64,000 nucleotides of DNA from Paralvinella palmiformis (taxonomy: Eukaryota > Annelida > Polychaeta > Terebellida > Alvinellidae), in assembly GCA_025642065.1 (NCBI GenBank), contig JAODUP010000487.1, forward strand, positions 1-64,000, given 5' to 3'. The first letter of the stretch is position 1; the number at the start of each line of letters is the position of its first letter. A program made the translations under genes and the position numbers. The notes below the pieces were generated by a model that saw only the letters and a program-made list of their open reading frames with translations, was not told the DNA's origin and searched no databases. This document shows positions 48,301 to 61,200 of the stretch, piece by piece.

Positions 48301-51300
48301 CGGCCGCACTATGACCAATACGGCCGCCTCCATAAACTATTAGAGGCAGATTTTATTTTTGGTCTATCTAAGACGTGTCATTACTATCAAATGTGTGAGC
48401 GTGTTTAATTGAATGAAACAGCAAATGAGGCCACACAAGGAATGACCCGAGAAGCCACATCAAAGGAAAACGATTATGGCAAACAATGTGTACATTACTT
48501 CCAAAGCTGGCACATGGGAACTACTAATAAACCACTTCAAACAGCATTACAGAAACGAACGCAAAGCAGCAGACAATCTGAAGCTGCCGTTGTTACCTAT
48601 CATCACACAGTGGGTGAAAACGGTCTGGGATTAAATCAACCCTGGAATTATTACCAAATCGTTCAAGAGGTGCTCTATCAGCAATGATTTAGATGGCACG
48701 GAAAATGATATATAATGGGATGAACAGCATGACAAATCTGACACTGACTCGGACGAAGAAGGTGACGATGTGTATGATGACACATGAACAGATACAACAG
48801 ATGTTCAATGAAGATATTGATGATGAGGAATTTTAGTGCATCTTATACACAGGTTCAACTCATGGGGGGTTTATTGGTCCAAAAACCTGGTGCGTCTTAT
48901 ACTTGCAGGCAGCCTATAATCCAGTATATACAGTAGATTAATTTGGAAAATATTGTGTGATGACACTGATTCCAACAAAGTTGTACCCACCAGCATCTGA
49001 TATCATGATTATACACCAACTTTATTTCAATTTTAAGATTAAATTCAGACAATGATTCAATTTTCAGTGTGTTCAATCAGCATTGTATTGTCCAGGATAT
49101 TGTTTTACTATGTAAATAGCAATTCAGCAAATGTTTGTCTATAAATATTAGTCATTTGTATCAAACCTGTGTGAGATCTGGACAGTGACGCAATCATCTC
49201 TGGAGCACCCTTAACATACAGGTCAAAGTGCATCTTGCCCAGGACACGAGCAATGACGGACATACGCTGCAACTTGGAAGAGAACGTAAACTGTCTCAGG
49301 ATGCCCACTTCAAATGGGAGACTCTGAAATGGGACAGACCAATCCTTATTAATCTCCACACAACAATTTTATTCCGTGGAATACAAAAGATTATTATTCA
49401 GATTTTTACTCTTTACATTTCTGAACGATCTATAGATCTTTACATTTCTGATACCTAGCATTACCTCACAGCTGTCAAATGTTTCTGAGGTCCTGACAAC
49501 GTCGGGTGTTTTAGGTCTAACCAGTGTAGGCATGAATACATCAAATTTCGATGTATCCTCACCAGGTTCTTCCAGATCCTGTCAAGGAGATAAGATTGAA
49601 AACAAAATACGTTATGTTAATATAGGCAAAAATTGTTTTAACAGTTCTCTAGACAACATTATATTACATACAGTGTGGTGGTGCTAGGACCACTAATATA
49701 AATGTTTTTTTCCCCCTGGATGACGCCTTTACGGCACAGCCGCAAATATTAGATAGTATTAGCCGCATTATTCAGATCATGCCTAATTAATACCTGATTA
49801 TTATTCTAGTTAATGGTCACTAACACACTATTTGTCGTCTATCTCCTGCTGTTCTTTTGCTATTCTCCAAAACTTGTTCCATATCATAATTGGTAGTTAA
49901 GTTTTGTAATCAATTTAAACAACTCCAATCCACTATTTTCTTGATGAAGCAGACTTCAATCCCAATCCATTTCCTACACCCTCCCAAACAAAACAAAATT
50001 CCAATGTTATATAAAGCTGTTCATCGCAATGGTTCCTAGTTATCATTTGTTTTGTCTGTAAGGTAACGCAATAGCCCATGATCATTTATCGTAATGTAAA
50101 ACGCGATATGGCAATCTGATTACATCAGAGAGACTTTTCAGTTATGATAATTTTGAATCTAGAAGTGTCGTAAAATCGGACTGCATGGATAAAAACATAC
50201 TGTATCTAAACTATTCTTATATCTTCATGTGTAGAGTCTCATCGAGGTGTAGCGGCTTGAATAAATCTCTATGAACATGTGAATGAGAACCATGACCGAG
50301 GCATATTCAGATATAGTAAACTTAATCACGACAAACCTCATTTACCAACAGTTATCAGATCAACACACCAGATAAGCAAACACTGGACAATCCAAAATGG
50401 GTCATCACATTTCAGATTAAGGAAGAATATTCACGCCATATTTTGGGGGTTAGAAATGTGAAACGTTTATGATATGTTCCTCGTCAGGACAGACTTACCC
50501 ACTGCGTCGATTCAAACATTCTCAGATCCAGAGGATCGCCACACAGCTTGCCTTCAATTATGGTTAGCGAGTGACAGGTTGCCATGGTTATCATGATGGA
50601 TTCTCTGGCCAGATCGGGAATGTTCTTTACCTCGTCGCAAAATCTAAGAACGAAAAAAGCCCAATCTGAATTTGGCAGTAGACCACACTCAGAGGTCTAA
50701 ATGGATGATATAGGTCTTCTAGATTCCACACCACAGTGAAAAATATTTCTTTGATTTATTTAGCTTACTCCATGTTATAAAAATTTATTTTCAGTACACG
50801 ACACATTTCGAAGTGTTGTAATATCTATATCACTGCACGGATATATATGCTCGTCCCGTAGACTGAAGTCCATTTTATTCTCGTCTAACTTCACCCGATT
50901 ACGAATACCAGGTTTCTAATAAAACTAATGGTAATTTACTTTTGGGACAATAAACAACAAAAAGGTTCATCATCATCATCATCATCATCATCACCACCAC
51001 CACCACCACCACCATTAATACTATAACGACTAGAAATGATACAACTACTTCTTGTCACTTACTTGTCATCTTTTACAGGTACAACTCCCCACATATCCAG
51101 TCCATCTTCTGTCAGTGTACCAGTCTGGATAGAGAGATCAATGACCAACAATATTTATTACATCCAATCTATATCTTAGATAAAATATAGGAAATTAAAT
51201 ATGAAGCTTGGACATCCGACCACAACTGATGCACAACTAATCCAAGTACTTCCCACTAAATTTGGACATAGACCACGGACGCTGTAATAGATGAGAACGA

Positions 51301-54300
51301 ATCATAGAAATGCAGAATGTGACCTGTCCATTGACCACCTGCTTTAGGCAACTACCCACGATACGTGACCATTAGTGGATGTCTAGAATGACATAACGGC
51401 TTATAAAAGAGGCCTGGCTTTAGCTGCATATTACGAGAGTGATAAAAATAAAGTGGGATGTTTCTAAACTCCCCAAACTAAAGTAACCAGTTGATGTTCT
51501 CCATGAAACTTACTTATAGGTGATACCCGTTAAAAACCTGCATGATGTATTAGGAGATAAACTGGGTCATAATACGAACTAAACGGGTCTCAATTGTGGT
51601 CTCTAAACACAGAATTTACTGTATATATTAACCAAAAGTTAGGACAATGTATTTAAATTCAAGACAGTAATAATAATATAATAATAATAATAATATAATA
51701 GACATATCTTAGGTATAGTTCATTCTTATTCTACCTGATTACTAAAGAGACAAGTCAAAAATCTGGTTAACCAAGAATGGATCACAAATGAATTTTAAGT
51801 CAGTTACACCATAGATAGATAGATCGTTTATTTCGGGTAACAGGGTACAGTTTAGTATACAATATTCATACATGTTAGAGAAAGAATATTGAAACAATTG
51901 ATTCTGCAAACATTACATAAATATTCAGACCTATTTCCATGTACTGATTACTGAGGTAGTGACATAGCCTAAGGACTGCCTTACTGTGGTACCCGAGGGT
52001 GTATAAATATATGTATAAGTGTTATGTGTGTGAGTGTAGTTGTGTTTGATACAAATGTATGCAGCGTAAAAAGCACGGGAGCCTCAGCCGTATTCTAGAA
52101 TAAAATTTCCATGCAGTGACCATTAGCTTCATCTCCACACTAACTAACCTTATCAAAGCAGAATGTGTTGATGGCTCCGCACAATGTGATACTTTTGGGG
52201 CTGATACAGAATATGTCCTCCTTCTTCAGACGGTTCTGAGCAAACACAGTTCCAATGGTCATGGCTGCCGGCAGAGCAGGTGGGATCACAATGGTGATTA
52301 GATCTAGCATACGCAAGAAAATCTTGCCAACCGGTATCTGATCAGCTACCTGTGTTATCATCGAACAACCAAGATGATGATGAAAGGAGAAACAAAAACT
52401 TATGAAACAGATAAAAAACTACATTCTATCTTAAACACATTACGTACAAGCCAGTCTAGAGATTACGATGAATGCAAACAAAAAATGGAGCCTGGTTTGA
52501 TAATGATAGCCGCGTTTAAGCCATACCAAACGTTCTTTCTCAGTTGTTCAATATGTCAAAAATTACCATGATAATGATTGTGTAGATCATCCCAATGCTA
52601 GCAATTGCGGCCAGAACGCCAATGAACTTGTATGTGTCCTGAGAAAATCTAAAATCCACTGGCTTTGGAAACATGATTGATCTAACCAGTTCACCTTTGA
52701 CTGTGGAAAAACCTAAAAGCAAGAAAAATGCCAACTTACATTAAATGGGACAACAAAGTGCATGGTTCACTATTACGCTCGAAGAATCAAACAAATTATA
52801 TGTGGCCAAGTCAAACTAAACACAAACATGATGCATATTTGTCAAAAGTTGTGGACTTGGTTTCTTAATTATTAATTTGTTCAAATGACTACATGATCCT
52901 TGTACCAGTTGACTTTGGAGCACTTGATTTTCTCCTTTCTGCAGTACAATCTGGCACTTAAGGAAGCCGTAACTGTAATTTGGATTATTTCCTAACATCT
53001 ATGATTTGATGTATAATTTGTGAATGTTAGAGGGGGAATTTGGAGTTGCTTTTACAAATATTACAATTTTATGTAATATTATTTAAGAGCAAAGTGTTCC
53101 TTTAAAGATAGAATGGTGGGTGAGTAGACAAGTAAGCTCTAGTCAATAACAGATTGTGGTAGGCAAAGAATATCCTTAAGTTGCTGATGTAGACTGCCAT
53201 TTTCTTCAAAAAACTTATAAAATCCATGAGGATTATTATTGAAAGGCAGCCATGCAATGACACTATGCTTTTGCTGGTGAGTGTCTCTCTCTCTCTCTCT
53301 CTATCTCACACAAACACACACAAAATCATAGCACTCCTATCAGATAAAGTGTCAGACAAACTATACAATAAATACTAAATAATTAATTTTGTTTTCATTC
53401 ATTCATAAAATACAGCTGAAAGAAATTGTTTGTCTTGAAGACCTTCACCCTTGCTTTAGTGCCTGCCATGAAAAGAAATAACATCTGAACACCGGTTCTT
53501 ATTATTCCCACTTTACCTGTTCTGAGAACAACAGCCTTGACCTTTTGTTTTCCATAGTATCTTGTCTGGATCACCTGAGTGCCACAGAATAATGTGTGCC
53601 TGCCATGTTCTTTTACGTTATACAATATCTTTGGCTGATTCGGAAGAAGCCTTGGATTTGGCAGAGGTGTCTTGGTCACAGGTACACTCTCACCTGTGGA
53701 TAAACAGAGTTAATAAAATAAATGTGCTGTTAATTAGGGGTACGTATAACTTCTAAAGCTCACCACAGTTTTTCCTCAAAGCGAGAACCCCAAACACACC
53801 AAGACGCTCTCCCAATTAATTAATATCCTATACAGAACTTATTAAGGACTGAATGAATCTGACATTAATTTTTAAATGACTTTAATACAAACAAACAATT
53901 TACATTTGTATACCTTTTAAATAATAACATTACCCAAATATATGACTTATGTCTTATCAAGCTATCACAATATTATTATATGAGATATCGTTATTTACCA
54001 GTAAGCATGCTTTCATTAACAATACAGTTTCCAGTCAGTAAGACAGCATCACACTGCATTACACAGCCATGTCTTGGTACTTCAATGATATCTCCAGGTA
54101 CAAGTCTATCCGACGGTATTTCTTCATAATCTACAGATATAGATAGATAGATAGACAGATAGATAGGTATATAAATAAACAGATACACAGAGACCATAAA
54201 ATTGATCAACCATAAAGCAAATATAATTGCATCTTCATACCAGGCAGGAATTGCTGTTCAAAATATATATTCATTGTATTAGTTTATTAGCTATCCAACA

Positions 54301-57300
54301 AACACACACACAAACAAACAAACAAACAAACAAACACACACACACACACACAAAAACCTAACATACGAGTTGTATAAACATGCCTTACAGAAACAGTTCT
54401 CGGTAATATACTACTTCTGTACAGTAAATAGATGAACCCAGGCAACTAAGATAATTAAGTATTTCAAAATTACCATTAACTTCATTAACAAAATAAAAAA
54501 TTAACACCATGTATTACTATTAATATAATCACGTACCATCTTCATCTTTACAAACAGACACCACTGTACTGCCTGATATTGTCTTTTTCAGAGCCCTTTG
54601 CATCTATAAAGAGATAAAAATAAGTATAGAAAATAAGCGAGTTCACTCCAACATTTAAGATCGCTCAACTTAATATTACTGTACAACTTAAATAAATATA
54701 TTGAACAAAACAAAACAGTTTTATTATTATTACTAATAACACAGCATTTATATTGTGCTATTTACGTCTATTCCCAAAAAGTGTCATATTCTAAGGCTCA
54801 CAGAATTGATAAATATTGGTACATTTAACTATAGGATGTTTAAAACAATCTTCATAAATCCCATTTTAATGTATGCAAGTTTGAAATGAATTAATGAACA
54901 TATACTTTATTTAACCTCAACACTGCAATAACTTGTTTCTGAGTGGATTAGACAAAGCTAAACTATTATAAATATGTTATATTATGTACAGAACGAACAC
55001 TGCATGACCACTTGGAAGTGTACATTACACGTACGACAGTGAAAGAGTGCTAACACTCCTGAAAATATTTTGTGTATTTTCCAGGGAGCTAGTTCAAATC
55101 AAAATACCAGGAATGGTGTGCATAGCTTAGTGTTAGCTATTTTTCTATTTACTAATTTAGAGAAACATTTAAATGATGCATTATCATGTACAACATATAC
55201 TACAAATTCTATCAGTAAATATAAGCCCTTCAACATTACATAATGATTCATATAGACTTAAGGTAGTAGAGACGTTAACAAGAAATCTGACTTACACAAG
55301 TAACTGTTTTCTAAAGACACTATTAATCAGGACTAAAGAACACTTTATATCATAAACAGACCACTTACCGTTCTGGTCTGATACACTTCAGCGCCCAGAG
55401 AGATAACTGACATCACTATGATAACAATGGCATATGACATGTACTCATCTAGAATCCACACAATGCAGCTGAATACTTGGAATATGTAAAATGGATTCAA
55501 AGCCTGGAAAACAGACAGATTTGAAGTTGCTAAACACGTCACATAACATAAGGTACTGGGTGTGGAAATGGTTCAGTGGCCATCAAGATTTCTATCCAAA
55601 TATAACATTTCACCTTTCGGTGTACAATACGATATACAATAAGCTACATGCTATTTTTTACACACCAGAACCAATATAACAGTCACAAACCAAGCTAATG
55701 TATCCCACGAAAGATCAAATCACAACAGATAACTGGCAAACAATGACTTAATGAAAATTAATTATCCAAAACGAGCCCCGACTGTGCTCTACCCACTACG
55801 CTATCAGAGTGTCCTGAATGATTGAAACAATAATAAAATCTAAGCGTACTGAATGTACAAGTCTTGGGTGTCAATATTCCGAACATTTTTTGTGAAACAA
55901 CCTAAACTGAAGAGACCTTTTACTAGGTCACCATTACATCTGCTAAATTTGACGGCGTTCAGAGATATCACTTACTTGTGTTAAAAGAAGCTTGACGATT
56001 GAATCCACTCGAACATCAATCAGATTATCTCCATACAACAGACAACTGACGAACAGAAAGTACAACATACAATAATCTTATCGAGATAATGATGAAATAA
56101 TCGTTCCTTTTATATCGATCGATCGATTGATCAATCTTTAGCTCAATCAACCTTTCTATCCATCCATCCATCTATCTATCTATATCTCTGTTCATTACCA
56201 GAGAATTACATCGAATCATAAAGACTTACTGCTGTAAATGCACAGCTTCAGTCAGTGGCTTTGCCTCGTGAAAGTAAGAACATAGCTGTCCTGTGTCCAA
56301 GCCTTCAACTTTGACAAAACCTTCTGTCGAATCATCCCAGAGATACTTCACCTTCTTTGACACAAAGTAACGGACCACTCGACAATTCTGAATACAATTA
56401 AAATGGCAGCAGTCATAAGTATTAAGTCGCAATGATCCAATCAGATTTGCTGCAAAAATTTAGGCTAGCAGACAAGCATTAAAAAAGGTTTATGATGCAT
56501 TTAGCTAATCATTTAAAAGGTTTTAGCTATAAATCAAGTGTACAGTTTTGTGTAAGAACTACAATAGGAGAATTATGTACAGGTTGTAAACAAGAGATAA
56601 AAATATATTTACTCTGACTACACACAACATAAGTTACCGCATATGATTTTAGTAACCTTGCAAATTCCATAATCATTCATGAAAAGGAGAATCAGCACAA
56701 AAATTTCAAGTATCTACGAAAAAGGTGGGGTTTAAGCATAAATAGAAACAGTAAACAGGAATTTATAAGTCATGATCGCAAGAAAATCATAATATTATAC
56801 ATCTACTGATTGAAATACGATTCCTTATCTCAACAAGATGAGGTAAAATATCTATGTCAAAATGTAAGCTGACAATAAAATCTGCCAATACGTGAAACAA
56901 AAGTGATGAATCAATAAATTAATAAAATTCAAACTACCAGATGATCCATCTACCTGATGAATAAACCAAAAGTAAACATCACAGACTGAACGGAAATAGT
57001 TCTTTAAAAAACAATCGTGCAGCGAAAACTGCTAATGGTTTAATGGTCATCAGGTAAACATAAAATAATCAACAAATACCAATTCACAGGCATCAGCCCA
57101 GTAACTACAAAGATGTTGAGAATGATTAAAGAGTGTAGCAGTCAATGGATCAGCGCTTACTTGAACGGGACGGTTATTAGTTTCTACACAGTTGTCTCCT
57201 ATCAAGTACTTTATTTGTGAGGAGAGACTCTGAGCAGGAAGTTCTGACTAAGAAACAGTCACAATCAGTTCATTCAAATAATATGAACTTACTTCCAAAG

Positions 57301-58190
57301 GCCACAACACTCATTTGCAGTTATTCTGAACATGCCGCAAAATTACACATGACACCAAGGAAAGGAAGGTGGGACACGAGTCAATTTATACACGACACCG
57401 GGGAAAGGGAGGTGGGACACCAGTCAATTTACACATGACACCGAGGAAAGGGGGGTGGGACACGAGTCAATTTACACACAACACCGAGGAAAAAGAGGTG
57501 GGACACAAGTCAATTTACACACGACACCGAGGAAAGGGAGGTGGGACACAAGTCAATTTACACATGACACCGAGAAAAGGGAGGTGGGACACGAGTCAAT
57601 TTACACATGACACCGAGGAAAGGAAGGTGGAACACGAGTTACTTGTTGGAAATAGAAAAATAAAAATGGGAATAATTACCACATAACTTAGACATGCCAA
57701 AAGGATGTTAATTACTACACACAATGGAAAAACAAACTCTTTCTAAGGCTGCAATGGCAGCAACAATAAAACAAAGGCAGCAACAACAAAACAAAGGCAG
57801 CAACAACAAAACAGGCAGCAACAATAAAAGAACAGCAGCTACAAAAGCAACATACATCAGCATCAAAAAGAGGATGTTCATCAGCATCGGAGTCCTGAAG
57901 GGATATCAAAAAAGAGATCGGAATGAAATACAGTCAGATGGAAATCTGTACACGTTATTTAGTCCATGACAGCACAAAGCTGTTTACCTTTAACAAAAAG
58001 CAAAACCGAACAAAACCTATAAGTTCGCTTTGTGGGTTAACAGTTCTGGTAATGATCGAAGTTGTACCTTTTACGATGTAGGCCACAATGCTTTCAACAA
58101 ATTACCATCAAGGAAAATAAATCACTTATATACCTTAGTTAGATTACAGAGATGAAAGATGTGTAGCAAAACATTGCCTATCCCCATGAG

Positions 58191-58222
<32 letters not shown>

Positions 58223-61200
58223 AAAATATGTTTCAGGAGATCGCTAGATTGTTAAATATCTTACTAGGAAATGGCTTACTGGGTAGTTCTGACACTGCTG
58301 TTAAAATATTACATATTAAAGATTGGTATTGTGAACCAGTGACTGCATCTAGATTTGCAAGGTTTATTTGAAGTGATTTCTTTCTTAAACTACGTTAACC
58401 ATCACAAAAATATCATTCATAAAAAATATCTATTCTGTGAAGCACACAGATAGCACCTATGAAATGAAGAAAACAAAAGTAGTAAATATATTAATTCTAT
58501 TAATTAAGTCACTTGCCCTAACCTGTCAGTTATAGTTAGGTTTACTAATATAATTGCAATCAATTCACATTGTAACTGTTTTAACGTATAACAACTGTTA
58601 ATGCATATATGTCTAACGAGATTTATGAAAATAATTTTCAAATTTTGAATGAAGATGTTTATGAATTATTGCATCAATAATTTCACAGAAGAAATTTGGG
58701 AACATAAACTTGGTAGAATACAGCTGAAAGGACATCCTAGATCTGTACTGCAAGTGTAACAAAATGAGTACTGCATCTTGACAATGAGATAAAAGATCAA
58801 ACTTATCTAAAGTAGGCAACTCCATGTCATCTTTAGGTGTGCATGGTTATTTTGTACCACAAAAAGCTAGCAAATATCAGGCTGGGTAGAAAAACAGAGT
58901 GCGAAGTACTAACTAGTTCTATAATAAAACAGCAAAGAACATATAAATCAGCGGGTTAAAAAAGATTGGATCTTTGACCATTGAATAACATTTTTATTTC
59001 TCATATCCGAACACATACGCATTAAAACAATTAACTTTGAAAACAAAATTACCAAATGTTTTAATGACAGTGTGTCTAATGTGTAAAAGTGATACACTTC
59101 AAAATTAAATCCCCATCTAGGATGGTTAAATAGACTAATATTTACTTCCTCTTTTGTTCCACCATTCAGAGTTAGTAGTAATTTTTAAATGGCCTCGAGT
59201 AGTTTGCGTCAACAAAGCTCTATTCATAGAAAATAACATCATCTAAAATAATCAGCAATCTTACATTTATCACTTCATTAAATGGAGCACTCTTCAAATC
59301 CGGATTCGACACGCAGACGACCGAAGTGACCTCTTCTGTAGACCGGTCAGTGTCATGTTCGGATGCAGCACTGGAATTATTAAAACTGAATGACAGCACG
59401 CATCATCGGTTTCCAAAATCAGATGTGGTGCGTTTCTCTCGTTGACTTAACAAAACACGTAGACATTGCGCTTCTTACAAATACAACGCATATTCCTCAA
59501 AGGTTTCACAAAGACACTACGCTTACAAATGTTTAGGTTTAGAAAAAATCAGAATGCTATACCATTTTTTTCTCTCTTAAAAATAAATCAGTTCGCGCAT
59601 GCCTTATAGTATATAACACACATATTACGATAACTGTGCCCTGTGAACACAGTAAGAACGGTACTAATCGCATCAGGAGTTAACACACAGAAAATAATTT
59701 CAATGGCTTCATGTGCAGGTAAGTAATATAACTTTCTGATAACCTTACCCTTGACATACTAGGCTAAAGCTGAAAGTCTTACCTGATACAGTCCAAGGTC
59801 ATCTCTTTGACATCTTCAACAAACCACTGCATGTATTGGTCCTGTAAAAAAATTTTTTTTTACACTTGACACACCTTATCAACAGGCTAGACCAAACTAT
59901 GCTTATCTTCAATTCAGTACACAATGCATTTACTTGAGGAAATCATGCAATTAAAAGGTATATGCAACCAGGTGACATTGTCAGATGCTTTATTTTCATC
60001 AAATAATTTACTAAAGGATAATAATAGTGTTAACAAAACTAATGTTATATTTTGTGATAATTTTCATACAACACACGTACATACACACACAATAAACTGT
60101 GGTAGTTTCCAGAAAATTATTATTATTATTGTTATTATTATTATTATTATTATATTCAATACTACATACTTCATTCAATGCTGACATTCTAAAAACTGAT
60201 CGATGGTCTCCTTATAAATCAGGTCAATAACTCTTTTTTTTTGGTATCAGAGATTAACAGGTCACTTTTGTTCACAGACCAAGATAAATGCATGAACAGA
60301 GAACTTGTTTCAGCAGCTGCTTCAATTTACATCAGCTCAGTTACATTTTGAGATATAAAAAAAACAAGGTCATGATCTGAACAATAAATATGTTCCTAGT
60401 GTCACTAATCAGTGACCATACTGTATTTCGTATGACTCATGACCTGATGGACATCACTGATCAAAGAACAAAGTGCCGTTATTTATACAATCATGAAGGT
60501 ATTGAGAAACACTGAATAGGCAATGAAGTGACAGCTTAACTCAAATGCTCTGCATAACGAACCCAGTCACTGAGGTGAATTGGACATGGCTAAATAATCT
60601 ATAAAAATGCTATCTTGTTCTCACCTTCAGCAGGATCTTTTTAGCCACTTTCAGGCAACATTTAACATGTGTAGAAAATAACATCCACTCTGGCTTCCAG
60701 TAGAACACCAGCCTCAGGAAGCCAACTGTGAGCACTATAAACACCCACGTGATGACATTACGGGCTGTATGGGGACAGTATCCTATGATCTCCTGTCAAA
60801 ACGAATTCAGTTAATTGAATATTAAAAAAACAAAAAACATAATTATTAACCTGTGTAAATACAAATATAACTATAGTACACAGCTTTTACAATAGCAACC
60901 GACATCCGACGCTAGACATCGTCTATTTTAAAGTCCATCGTCACCTATTTTATCAGCAGAAAATTGGTCAGCTGCTTTGGTTTTAGCGTAAAAGTGGCCT
61001 AGGGTGCACTAAATACTCCTTTCCCCCCCCCCAACTTTTCCAATGAAGAAAGGCCACTACTGTGTTGGTGTGACTACCACTACCTCATGGCCAGCCCTTC
61101 ACTACTCATGCATCCATACCTCCTGCCAGCAATGCCACGGCAATGGCATTGCAGTGTTTTTACAGGCCCACCACAGGTGACCTGCTGCCTACTTACTGTA

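Noticed and set aside
57217..57686. Repeat-containing protein, or a CRISPR-like array because of the regular 43-base period
   Set aside because: Adjacent units with no unique spacers, inside an intron of a eukaryotic gene; a minisatellite explains it.
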